DNA from: Streptomyces sp. CB00316
GTDB lineage: Bacteria > Actinomycetota > Actinomycetes > Streptomycetales > Streptomycetaceae
NCBI RefSeq assembly: GCF_001905595.1
Contig: NZ_LIXI01000004.1
Location: forward strand, 594,529-658,528
Reading direction: 5' to 3'
DNA length: 64,000 bases
Position numbers and translations under genes: made by a program. Under the pieces are notes generated by a model that had not been told where the DNA came from, ran no database searches, and saw nothing but the letters and a program-made list of their open reading frames with translations. The first letter of the stretch is position 1, and every line of letters begins with the position of its first letter. Shown here in pieces: positions 24,494-33,079 of this stretch.

Positions 24494-25630
24494 ATGACCG
24501 TGCCCGAAACCACCGCCACGACCATCGCCGCCGTCGGCGAGACGTCCGGCGCCGAGGCCCTGCGCCCGCACGCCGAGGACGCGTTCGCCGATGAGCTGAA
24601 GGCGCTCGCCGCCGCCGACGACCGCCCCAGGCCCGCCCGTTGGCGCCTCTCGCCCTGGGCCGTCGCCACCTATCTGCAGGGCGGGGCGCTGCCCGACGGC
24701 ACGGTGATCACACCGAAATACGTCGGCCCGCGCCGACTGGTCGAAGTGGCCGTGACCACTCTGGCCACCGACCGCGCGCTGCTCCTGCTCGGCGTCCCCG
24801 GGACCGCCAAGACCTGGGTGTCCGAGCATCTCGCCGCCGCCGTCAGCGGCGACTCGACCCTGCTGGTGCAGGGCACCGCCGGCACCCCGGAGGAAGCCGT
24901 CCGCTACGGGTGGAACTACGCCCAGCTGCTGGCCCACGGCCCCAGCCGCGACGCGCTGGTGCCCAGCCCGCTCATGCGGGCCATGTCGGACGGCATGACC
25001 GCCCGGGTCGAGGAGCTGACCCGCATCCCCGCCGATGTGCAGGACTCGCTCATCACGATCCTCTCCGAGAAGACCCTCCCCATCCCCGAGCTGGGACAGG
25101 AGGTCCAGGCCGTCCGCGGCTTCAACGTCATCGCCACGGCCAACGACCGTGACCGGGGCGTCAACGAGCTCTCCAGCGCGCTGCGCCGCCGGTTCAACAC
25201 CGTCGTCCTGCCGTTGCCCGCGACGCCCGACGCCGAGGTCGACATCGTCTCCCGGCGCGTGGAGCAGATCGGCCGCTCGCTGGACCTGCCCGCCGCACCG
25301 GAGGGGCTCGCCGAGATCCGGCGCGTGGTGACGGTCTTCCGGGAGCTGCGCGACGGTGTCACCACCGACGGGCGCACCAAGCTCAAGTCGCCCTCGGGCA
25401 CGCTCTCCACGGCCGAGGCGATCTCCGTCGTCACCAACGGCCTCGCCCTCGCCGCCCACTTCGGCGACGGCATCCTGCGCCCGGGCGATGTCGCCGCGGG
25501 CATCCTCGGCGCCGTCGTCCGGGACCCGGCCGCTGACCGCGTGGTCTGGCAGGAGTATCTGGAGACCGTGGTGCGCGAGCGGGACGGGTGGAAGGACTTC
25601 TACCGCGCCTGCCGCGAGGTCTCCGTATGA
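24494..25630 (+). CDS. MoxR-type AAA ATPase (YehL-like)
   Basis: 378 residues. Walker A is GVPGTAKTWVSE (about 98-109). The Walker B position reads ARVEELTR, with Glu in place of the usual Asp-Glu; I believe this is usual in the YehL branch. Sensor 1 is FNVIATANDRDRG, and ALRRRFN supplies the arginine finger. ATG 24494 has GGAGGGG six bases upstream. MoxR ATPases act as chaperones with VWA-domain partners; one is encoded two genes downstream. The stop overlaps the next start (ATGA), so the three plus-strand genes are one operon. Confidence 0.93.
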   Translation: MTVPETTATTIAAVGETSGAEALRPHAEDAFADELKALAAADDRPRPARWRLSPWAVATYLQGGALPDGTVITPKYVGPRRLVEVAVTTLATDRALLLLGVPGTAKTWVSEHLAAAVSGDSTLLVQGTAGTPEEAVRYGWNYAQLLAHGPSRDALVPSPLMRAMSDGMTARVEELTRIPADVQDSLITILSEKTLPIPELGQEVQAVRGFNVIATANDRDRGVNELSSALRRRFNTVVLPLPATPDAEVDIVSRRVEQIGRSLDLPAAPEGLAEIRRVVTVFRELRDGVTTDGRTKLKSPSGTLSTAEAISVVTNGLALAAHFGDGILRPGDVAAGILGAVVRDPAADRVVWQEYLETVVRERDGWKDFYRACREVSV

Positions 25631-28014
25631 GCGGCCGGGCCACCCCCGGCCGCGCCACCACAAGGGCCGTCACCGGGCCGCTGCTGCTGGGCGTGCGGCA
25701 CCACGGTCCCGGCTCCGCCCGCGCGGTCATCGCCGCGCTCGACGCCGCCCGGCCGGCCGCCGTGCTCATCGAGGGGCCGCCCGAGGGCGACGCGCTGCTG
25801 CCGCTCGCCGCCGACCCGCGGATGCGCCCGCCCGTCGCCCTGCTCGCCCATGCCGTGGACGACCCCGGGCGGGCCGCCTTCTGGCCGCTGGCCGAGTTCT
25901 CGCCGGAGTGGGTGGCGATCCGCTGGGCCCTCGCCCACGACGTCCCGGTCCGCTTCATCGACCTTCCCGCCACCCACTCCCTCGCCCTGAAGGAGCCCCC
26001 CGGAGACCAGCCCGGTGAACAGCCGGGCGAGGAGTCCGCACCCGGCCCTGACGCCCCTGAGCGCGAGGCCACGGTCACCCCCCACGTCGACCCGATCCGG
26101 GTGCTGGCCGAGACCGCCGGATACGACGATCCCGAGCGCTGGTGGGAGGACGTCGTCGAGCACCGCTCACCGGCCGCCGACGCCACCGGCGACGCGCTCG
26201 CCCCGTTCACCGCGCTCGCGGCGGCCATGACGGCCCTGCGCGAGGCGTACGGGGACGGCGGGCACCCCCGGGACGCCGTGCGCGAGGCGTACATGCGGAT
26301 CCAGCTGCGCACCACGCGCAAGGAGTTCGGGGACGGCGTCGCCGTCGTCTGCGGCGCCTGGCATGTCCCGGCGCTCGCCGCCCGGACCACTCTCGCCGCC
26401 GACCGCGCCCTCCTCAAGGGGCTTCCGAAGGTCAAGGCCGAGATGACGTGGGTGCCGTGGACCCACCGCAGGCTCGCCAGGCACAGCGGTTACGGTGCCG
26501 GGATCGACTCACCCGGCTGGTACGGGCACCTCTTCGGCGCCGCCGACCGGCCCATCGAACGCTGGATGACGAAGGTCGCCGGGCTGCTGCGCGAGGAGGA
26601 CCGGTTCGTCTCCACCGCCCATGTCATCGAGGCCGTCCGGCTCGCCGAGACGCTCGCCGCGATGCGGGGCCGGCCGCTGGCCGGGCTGAGTGAGACCACC
26701 GACGCGGTACGGGCCGTGATGTGCGAGGGCTCCGACGTACCCCTCGCGCTCATCCAGGACCGCCTCGTCGTCGGCGAGACCCTCGGCGAGGTGCCGGACG
26801 GCGCCCCCGCCGTCCCGCTCCAGCGCGACCTGACCCGCAGCCAGCGCACCCTCCGGCTCAAGCCGGAGGCCCTGGAGCGGGAGCTGGACCTCGACCTGCG
26901 CAAGGAGACCGACGCGGCCAGGAGCCGTCTCCTGCACCGGCTGCGTCTCCTCGGCGTCGGCTGGGGCGAACCGGCCGAGGGCCGGGGCAGCACCGGCACC
27001 TTCCGGGAGAGCTGGCGGCTGCGCTGGGAGCCGGAGCTCCACGTCCGGGTCGCGGAGGCCGGGGTGTGGGGCACCACGGTCGCGACCGCCGCCACGGCGA
27101 AGGCCGAGTCCCGGGCCCTCGCGGCGACCGCGCTCGGCGAGGTCACCGCCCTCGCCGAGCACTGCCTCCTGGCCGGCCTGCCCGAGGCGCTGCCCGTCGT
27201 GATGAAGGCGCTGGCCGACCGCGCCGCACTCGACGCGGACGTCGGCCACCTCGCCGACGCCCTCCCGGCCCTCGCCCGCTCCCTGCGCTACGGGGACGTG
27301 CGCTCCACCGACACCGCCGCGCTCGCCGAGGTCGCCGCCGGGCTCGCCGAGCGGATCTGCGTCGGCCTGCCCCCGGCCTGCACCGGCCTCGACGCGGACG
27401 GGGCCGAGGCACTGCGCCGCCAGGTCGACGGGGTGCACAGCGCGATCGACCTCCTCGTCGCCGGCGCCGCGCCCGCCGAAGGGCTCCGGGACCGCTGGGG
27501 CGCCGTCCTGCGCAAGCTGGCCGGCCGGGACACGGTCGCCGGGATCATCCGGGGCCGGGCCACCCGGCTGCTGCTCGACGAGGGGCGGCTGACCGAGGAC
27601 GAGGCGGCCCGGCTCATGGGCCTGGCCCTCTCGCCCGGTACCCCGCCCACCGACGCGGCGGCCTGGATCGAGGGGTTCGTCGGAGGGGCGTCCGGCGGCG
27701 GCATGCTGCTGGTCCACGACGAGCGGCTGCTCTCCCTGGTCGACGCGTGGCTCACCGGCGTCCCCGCCGACACGTTCACCGACGTGCTGCCGCTCCTGCG
27801 CCGTACCTTCTCCGCCTACGAGCCGGGCGTACGCCGCACCCTCGGCGAGCTGGTCCGGCGCGGCCCCGTCCCCGAGGGCGCCCGGAACGACGGCACGGAT
27901 CACGCGTACCCGGGCTTCGGCCCCGGCCTCGACACGGGCCGGGCCGACGCGGTGGAGCCCGTGCTGCACCTGCTCCTCGGCCGCACACCCGTACCGGCGG
28001 AGGCGACCGCATGA
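25627..28014 (+). CDS. DUF5682 protein of the MoxR-VWA cluster (YehM-like)
   Basis: 795 residues from ATG 25627, which overlaps the MoxR stop. The N-terminal domain has LLLGVRHHGPGSAR (about 20-33) and AAVLIEGPPEGDALLPL (about 45-61), then YMRIQLRTT and VVCGAWHVPAL; the spaced His and Glu resemble the EreA/ChaN/TraB-type putative hydrolase fold. The remaining 500 residues are helical and featureless to me. No transmembrane segment or secretion signal. Size and position match E. coli YehM. Its biochemical activity is unknown. Confidence 0.85.
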   Translation: MSGRATPGRATTRAVTGPLLLGVRHHGPGSARAVIAALDAARPAAVLIEGPPEGDALLPLAADPRMRPPVALLAHAVDDPGRAAFWPLAEFSPEWVAIRWALAHDVPVRFIDLPATHSLALKEPPGDQPGEQPGEESAPGPDAPEREATVTPHVDPIRVLAETAGYDDPERWWEDVVEHRSPAADATGDALAPFTALAAAMTALREAYGDGGHPRDAVREAYMRIQLRTTRKEFGDGVAVVCGAWHVPALAARTTLAADRALLKGLPKVKAEMTWVPWTHRRLARHSGYGAGIDSPGWYGHLFGAADRPIERWMTKVAGLLREEDRFVSTAHVIEAVRLAETLAAMRGRPLAGLSETTDAVRAVMCEGSDVPLALIQDRLVVGETLGEVPDGAPAVPLQRDLTRSQRTLRLKPEALERELDLDLRKETDAARSRLLHRLRLLGVGWGEPAEGRGSTGTFRESWRLRWEPELHVRVAEAGVWGTTVATAATAKAESRALAATALGEVTALAEHCLLAGLPEALPVVMKALADRAALDADVGHLADALPALARSLRYGDVRSTDTAALAEVAAGLAERICVGLPPACTGLDADGAEALRRQVDGVHSAIDLLVAGAAPAEGLRDRWGAVLRKLAGRDTVAGIIRGRATRLLLDEGRLTEDEAARLMGLALSPGTPPTDAAAWIEGFVGGASGGGMLLVHDERLLSLVDAWLTGVPADTFTDVLPLLRRTFSAYEPGVRRTLGELVRRGPVPEGARNDGTDHAYPGFGPGLDTGRADAVEPVLHLLLGRTPVPAEATA

Positions 28015-29318
28015 CCGGGGGAGCGGCACACACCGCACAGCAGGCCCCGGACCACGCCACACAGGACGACGACCGAACGGGGAAGACGGTGGACACGGAG
28101 ACAGAGAGGGCGCACCCCTCGGAGCGCCCCGCCCACGGCGAGCGGATGCGGCGCTGGCGCATGGTGCTCGGCGCGGACAGCGCGGAGAGCACCGGCTGCG
28201 CACTCACCGGCCAGGACGCGGCGATGGACGGCGCACTGAACGCGCTGTACGGCGGGGGCGGCGGCAAGAAGCCCGGCGGCAGGGGCGGCGGCGGACGTTC
28301 GGCCGGGCTCGGCGCGTCCGCCCCCTCCGTCGCCCGCTGGCTCGGCGACATCCGGACGTACTTCCCCAGCTCCGTCGTCCAGGTCATGCAGCGCGACGCG
28401 ATCGACCGGCTCGGCCTCTCCGCGCTGCTCCTGGAGCCGGAGATGCTGGAGGCCGTCGAGGCGGACGTCCATCTCGTCGGCACCCTGCTCTCCCTCAACA
28501 AGGCCATGCCCGAGACGACCAGGGAGACCGCGCGGGCCGTCGTCCGCAAGGTCGTCGACGACCTGGAGAAGCGGCTGGAGAGCCGCACCCGGGCCACCCT
28601 CACCGGGGCCCTGGACCGCTCCGCGCGGATCAGCCGGCCGCGCCACCGCGACATCGACTGGGACCGCACGATCCGGGCCAATCTGAAGAACTACCTGACG
28701 ATCCCGGGCGCGGACGGCGGCCCGGACACGGGCACGGTCGTCCCCGAGCGTCTCATCGGCTACGGCCGCGCCTCACAGTCGGTGAAGAAGGACGTCATCC
28801 TCTGCATCGACCAGTCCGGCTCGATGGCCGCCTCCGTCGTCTACGCCTCGGTCTTCGGCGCGGTCCTCGCCTCCATGCGCACCCTCGCCACCCGCCTCGT
28901 CGTCTTCGACACGGCGGTCGTCGATCTCACCGACCAGCTCGACGACCCGGTCGACGTCCTCTTCGGCACCCAGCTCGGCGGCGGCACCGACATCAACCGG
29001 GCGCTCGCCTACTGCCAGTCGAAGATCACCCGGCCCGCGGACACCGTCGTCGTCCTCATCAGCGACCTCTACGAGGGCGGCATCCGCGACGAGATGCTCA
29101 AGCGGGTCGCGGCGATGAAGGCGTCGGGCGTGCAGTTCGTGACCCTGCTCGCCCTCTCCGACGAGGGCGCCCCCGCCTACGACCACGAGCACGCGGCGGC
29201 ACTCGGCGCGCTGGGCGCCCCCGCGTTCGCCTGTACGCCGGACCTCTTCCCGGACATCATGGCCGCCGCGATCGAGAAGCGACCCCTGCCCATACCGGAC
29301 AAGGAGACCCAGCCGTAG
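28011..29318 (+). CDS. VWA domain protein (YehP-like)
   Basis: 435 residues from ATG 28011, overlapping the upstream stop by four bases. The first 90 residues are polar and disordered with a Gly/Lys run ([16 protein letters not shown]). The VWA domain begins KKDVILCIDQSGSMAAS: D-x-S-G-S MIDAS motif near residue 267, with GGGTDINRALAY and VVVLISDLYEGG giving the remaining metal-ion ligands. No membrane segment, so it is cytosolic. VWA proteins are the standard partners of MoxR ATPases, substrate- or metal-insertion modules. Last gene of the operon. Confidence 0.92.
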   Translation: MTGGAAHTAQQAPDHATQDDDRTGKTVDTETERAHPSERPAHGERMRRWRMVLGADSAESTGCALTGQDAAMDGALNALYGGGGGKKPGGRGGGGRSAGLGASAPSVARWLGDIRTYFPSSVVQVMQRDAIDRLGLSALLLEPEMLEAVEADVHLVGTLLSLNKAMPETTRETARAVVRKVVDDLEKRLESRTRATLTGALDRSARISRPRHRDIDWDRTIRANLKNYLTIPGADGGPDTGTVVPERLIGYGRASQSVKKDVILCIDQSGSMAASVVYASVFGAVLASMRTLATRLVVFDTAVVDLTDQLDDPVDVLFGTQLGGGTDINRALAYCQSKITRPADTVVVLISDLYEGGIRDEMLKRVAAMKASGVQFVTLLALSDEGAPAYDHEHAAALGALGAPAFACTPDLFPDIMAAAIEKRPLPIPDKETQP

Positions 29319-29362
29319 ACGCGCCACGGACACCCAACGGGACGCGCCCCTCCGGCACCCTC

Positions 29363-29490
29363 TGTGACCGTTATCACCGCTCAGGTGTGATCTGCGATTT
29401 AGGGTCACACGGAGTGCGGGGATAACCTGCCGGATGGACATGCCGCGTACTCGGACACCGTGTGCGCCTCCCTAGTGACAGAGCAGTCAC
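29363..29490. promoter_or_regulatory. CRP/FNR-like sites upstream of sucC
   Basis: TGTGACCGTTATCACC at 29363-29378 matches the TGTGA-N6-TCACA consensus of CRP-family regulators (GlxR, Mycobacterium CRP) with one mismatch. GTGTGA 29385-29390 faces TCACAC 29405-29410, and GTGAC 29475-29479 faces GTCAC 29486-29490 with a 6-base gap. All lie in the 239-bp region before sucC, which is otherwise empty. Direct regulation of sucCD by such a protein is inferred. Confidence 0.5.
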
Positions 29491-29557
29491 GTTGCCCTTC
29501 GCGGCACGCCCACGCAGAAGAACGAACCGCGATATCACTTAAAAGGGACGGACGCGC

Positions 29558-30739
29558 GTGGACCTGTTCGAGTACCAGGCGAGGGACCTCTTCGCCAAGC
29601 ACGGTGTACCGGTGCTGGCCGGTGAAGTCATCGACACGCCTGAGGCAGCCCGCGAGGCGACCGAGAAGCTGGGCGGCAAGTCTGTCGTCAAGGCGCAGGT
29701 GAAGGTCGGCGGCCGCGGCAAGGCCGGTGGCGTCAAGCTCGCCGCCGACGCCGACGAGGCGGTCGCCCGGGCGACCGACATCCTCGGCATGGACATCAAG
29801 GGCCACACGGTCCACAAGGTGATGATCGCCGAACTGTCCCCGGAGATCGAGGCGGAGTACTACGTCTCGTACCTCCTGGACCGCACCAACCGCACCTTCC
29901 TGGCCATGGCCTCGGTGCAGGGCGGCGTGGACATCGAGGAGGTCGCGGAGAAGAGCCCCGAGGCCCTCGCGAAGGTCCCGGTCGACTCCAACTCCGGCGT
30001 GGACATCGTCAAGGCCCGCGAGATCGTGGCCCAGGCGAAGTTCCCGGCCGAGGTGGCCGAGAAGGTCGCCGAGGCCCTGGTCACGCTGTGGGACACCTTC
30101 GTCGCCGAGGACGCGCTCCTCGTCGAGGTCAACCCGCTGGTGAAGACCAAGGACGGCCGCATCCTGGCGCTGGACGGCAAGGTCTCGCTCGACGAGAACG
30201 CCGACTTCCGCCAGCCGGGCCACGAGGCTCTGGAGGACAAGGCCGCAGCCAACCCGCTCGAGGCTGCCGCCAAGGCCAAGAACCTCAACTACGTCAAGCT
30301 CGACGGCGAGGTCGGCATCATCGGTAACGGTGCCGGTCTGGTCATGTCGACCCTGGACGTCGTCGCGTACGCCGGTGAGAACCACGGCAACGTGAAGCCC
30401 GCCAACTTCCTCGACATCGGTGGCGGCGCCTCCGCGGAGGTCATGGCGAACGGCCTGGAGATCATCCTCGGCGACCCGGACGTCAAGTCCGTCTTCGTCA
30501 ACGTCTTCGGTGGCATCACCGCCTGCGACGAGGTCGCCAACGGCATCGTGCAGGCGCTCGCGCTGCTCGAGTCCAAGGGCGAGAAGGTCGAGAAGCCGCT
30601 GGTCGTGCGTCTCGACGGCAACAACGCGGAGCTCGGTCGCAAGATCCTCTCCGACGCCAACCACCCGCTCGTGCAGCGCGTGGACACCATGGACGGCGCG
30701 GCCGACAAGGCCGCCGAGCTCGCCGCGGCTGCGAAGTAA
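29558..30739 (+). CDS. sucC: Succinyl-CoA synthetase beta subunit
   Basis: 393 residues. Starts [19 protein letters not shown] from GTG 29558. An N-terminal ATP-grasp domain ([18 protein letters not shown] for nucleotide binding; [21 protein letters not shown] with metal ligands) is followed by the ligase domain ([41 protein letters not shown]). It converts succinyl-CoA and NDP to succinate and NTP in the TCA cycle with SucD, whose gene begins 19 bp downstream. AAAAGGGA upstream is a modest ribosome binding site. Full length for the family. Confidence 0.98.
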   Translation: MDLFEYQARDLFAKHGVPVLAGEVIDTPEAAREATEKLGGKSVVKAQVKVGGRGKAGGVKLAADADEAVARATDILGMDIKGHTVHKVMIAELSPEIEAEYYVSYLLDRTNRTFLAMASVQGGVDIEEVAEKSPEALAKVPVDSNSGVDIVKAREIVAQAKFPAEVAEKVAEALVTLWDTFVAEDALLVEVNPLVKTKDGRILALDGKVSLDENADFRQPGHEALEDKAAANPLEAAAKAKNLNYVKLDGEVGIIGNGAGLVMSTLDVVAYAGENHGNVKPANFLDIGGGASAEVMANGLEIILGDPDVKSVFVNVFGGITACDEVANGIVQALALLESKGEKVEKPLVVRLDGNNAELGRKILSDANHPLVQRVDTMDGAADKAAELAAAAK

Positions 30740-30758
30740 GGACGAGGGACTCCACACC

Positions 30759-31643
30759 ATGGCTATCTTCCTCACCAAGGACAGCAAGGTCATCGTCCAG
30801 GGGATGACCGGCGCCACGGGCATGAAGCACACCAAGCTCATGCTGGCCGACGGCACCAACATCGTCGGTGGCGTGAACCCGCGCAAGGCGGGCACGTCCG
30901 TCGACTTCGACGGCACCGAGGTACCGGTCTTCGGCTCCGTCAAGGAAGCGATGGAGAAGACGGGCGCCGACGTCTCGGTCCTCTTCGTGCCGCCGGCGTT
31001 CTCCAAGGCCGCCGTCGTCGAGGCGATCGACGCCGAGATCCCGCTCGCGGTCGTCATCACCGAGGGCATCGCCGTTCACGACTCCGCCGCCTTCTGGGCG
31101 TACGCGAACGAGAAGGGCAACAAGACCCGGATCATCGGTCCGAACTGCCCGGGTCTCATCACCCCCGGCCAGTCCAACGCCGGCATCATCCCGGGCGACA
31201 TCACCAAGCCCGGCCGCATCGGTCTCGTGTCCAAGTCCGGCACGCTGACCTACCAGATGATGTACGAGCTCCGTGACATCGGCTTCTCCTCCGCCGTCGG
31301 CATCGGTGGCGACCCGGTCATCGGTACGACGCACATCGACGCCCTCGCGGCGTTCGAGGCCGACCCCGAGACGGACCTCATCGTGATGATCGGCGAGATC
31401 GGCGGCGACGCCGAGGAGCGTGCCGCCGACTTCATCGCGAAGAACGTCACGAAGCCGGTCGTCGGTTACGTCGCGGGCTTCACCGCCCCCGAGGGCAAGA
31501 CCATGGGCCACGCGGGCGCCATCGTCTCCGGCTCCTCCGGCACCGCCCAGGCGAAGAAGGAGGCCCTCGAGGCCGCCGGCGTGAAGGTCGGCAAGACGCC
31601 GACCGAGACCGCCAAGCTGGCGCGCGAGATCCTCGGCGCCTGA
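30759..31643 (+). CDS. sucD: Succinyl-CoA synthetase alpha subunit
   Basis: 294 residues from ATG 30759 with GAGGGA upstream. [18 protein letters not shown] is the CoA-binding start; [14 protein letters not shown] and [18 protein letters not shown] carry the conserved turns, with the phosphohistidine in GHAGAI (near residue 250). It forms the heteromer with SucC and is co-transcribed with it, ending in a strong terminator. sucC-sucD upstream of perM-purN-purH is also the order in Mycobacterium tuberculosis. Confidence 0.98.
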   Translation: MAIFLTKDSKVIVQGMTGATGMKHTKLMLADGTNIVGGVNPRKAGTSVDFDGTEVPVFGSVKEAMEKTGADVSVLFVPPAFSKAAVVEAIDAEIPLAVVITEGIAVHDSAAFWAYANEKGNKTRIIGPNCPGLITPGQSNAGIIPGDITKPGRIGLVSKSGTLTYQMMYELRDIGFSSAVGIGGDPVIGTTHIDALAAFEADPETDLIVMIGEIGGDAEERAADFIAKNVTKPVVGYVAGFTAPEGKTMGHAGAIVSGSSGTAQAKKEALEAAGVKVGKTPTETAKLAREILGA

Positions 31644-31665
31644 GCCAGGCAGCCGAACCACGCGT

Positions 31666-31715
31666 GAACGGCGCGGGCCCGCACCCCCGGACAGGGGTGC
31701 GGGCCCGCGCCGTTC
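31666..31715. terminator. sucCD terminator, 22-bp perfect stem
   Basis: Bases 31666-31687 (beginning GAACGGCGCGGGCCCGCACC) pair with 31694-31715 without mismatch around a six-base loop. It lies between the convergent sucD and the next minus-strand gene. Confidence 0.9.
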
Positions 31716-31737
31716 GTCGTCCCCGGCCTGACCGGGC

Positions 31738-32970
31738 TCAGGGGATCCGTGGCACCAGCCGCTCCGGACCGTGCGCCAGCTGCTCCCTCAGCGACTTCTG
31801 CAGCATCAGGTCCTGCGGCGTCAGCTTCTGCGGACCACCGCGCGGCGGTACGCCCCCGACCCGTTCGGGGGGCGAGAGGGGCTGCTCGTAGTGCGTGGGC
31901 GCCGTGTGCAGGGTCAGGGCGGTCGCGCCGATGAGCAGTGCGGCGAAGGCGATGGCGGCCCTGGTCCAGAGCCGCGCCCTGTTCTCGCTGCCGGTGCGCA
32001 CGGCGCGGGCGGGCGACGGGGCCGGGACGTGTTCGGCGCGGGCGAGTCCGCCGAGCCGGTCGTGGAGCAGCTCGGACTGTTCGGCGGGGGAGGCTGCGGC
32101 CGCCAGTTCGGGCAGCCGCTCGGCGAGGGTGGCACGGGCCACCTCCAGCCGCCCGGCCGCCGCCGGAGTGGACGCCTCCGTCTCGGCCGCGGTCTCCGGC
32201 AGGTCCAGGCCGACCCCGTCGTAGAGGAGCAGGGTGCGCCGGTAGGCCGGGGGGAGTTCGAGCAGCGCCTCGAACAGGGCCCTCCGGGCCGGTTCGGTGG
32301 GCGGGGCGTCGGGGTGCCGGTGGACGCGGCGCAGCCGGTGCCAGGGGGACATCGCGTACTCGTACGCCGCCGCGCGCACCCAGCCGACCGGATCCCGGTC
32401 CACGGCCACCTCGGGCCAGCGGTGCCAGGCCAGTTGGAAGGCCCGCTCGACGGACTCCCGGGCCAGGCTGCGGCGGCCGGTCAGGAGGTAGGTCTGGCGT
32501 ACGAGGCCGGGGGCGGCGTGGGCGTACAGCGCGTCGAACGCCTCGTCGGGGGAGAGCGGAGGCGTGGCGGGCGCCGGCTCGGGAGGCGGAGGAGGAGTCG
32601 CCGGGGCGGGAGGTGGGGACGCGGTCGCCGCGGTTGGAGCGGGCTCAGGCCGGCTCACGGGAGTGTGCTCGGCCGTGATCACGGACGCGGGCTCGGGCCC
32701 CATCACGGGAAGAGGCGCGGAAGGCGACTTCGGCTTCCGCTTCGGGCTCGGCTTCGGGTCCGGCGCGATGAGCTTCGCGTACAGCGCCCGCTTGCGGCCG
32801 CGCGGGCTCGTGCGCCCCGTCTCCCAGGAGCGCACGGTGGCGCGTGTCACGCCCACGGCTGCCGCCACCTGTTCCTCGCTCAGCGACTTCGCCTCGCGCC
32901 GTCTGCGGCGCTCCTCGGGGGAGGAGGGCAGCGGCGGTGCAGCGGCCTCGTCGGTGGTGCTCCGGGTCAT
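31738..32970 (-). CDS. XRE HTH plus sigma-70-like domain, with C-terminal membrane helix
   Basis: 410 residues from ATG 32970 (GGGGG six bases upstream). Residues about 20-65 form an XRE HTH (KSLSEEQVAAAVGVTRATVRSW). A 90-residue Pro-rich linker follows. Residues about 150-290 look like ECF sigma regions 2 and 4: FDALYAHAAPGLVRQTYLLTG, SVERAFQLAWHRWPEV, GWVRAAAYEYAM, LLELPPAYRRTLLLYDGVGLDLPETA. Near residue 340 a hydrophobic segment (AAIAFAALLIGATALTL) is a likely membrane anchor. The combination suggests a membrane-tethered regulator; whether it acts as a sigma factor is unclear since the sigma regions are degenerate. Confidence 0.8.
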   Translation of the reverse strand: MTRSTTDEAAAPPLPSSPEERRRRREAKSLSEEQVAAAVGVTRATVRSWETGRTSPRGRKRALYAKLIAPDPKPSPKRKPKSPSAPLPVMGPEPASVITAEHTPVSRPEPAPTAATASPPPAPATPPPPPEPAPATPPLSPDEAFDALYAHAAPGLVRQTYLLTGRRSLARESVERAFQLAWHRWPEVAVDRDPVGWVRAAAYEYAMSPWHRLRRVHRHPDAPPTEPARRALFEALLELPPAYRRTLLLYDGVGLDLPETAAETEASTPAAAGRLEVARATLAERLPELAAAASPAEQSELLHDRLGGLARAEHVPAPSPARAVRTGSENRARLWTRAAIAFAALLIGATALTLHTAPTHYEQPLSPPERVGGVPPRGGPQKLTPQDLMLQKSLREQLAHGPERLVPRIP

Positions 32971-33079
32971 GGACGACCCCCGGCAGCGCTGCACTGGGTG
33001 AAAAAGTACATAAACGTATATTGGGCGACACGGCGGCTCTTCGCGCGTTACGCGGGATTAAGCGCGTGTCGTTGGGAGC

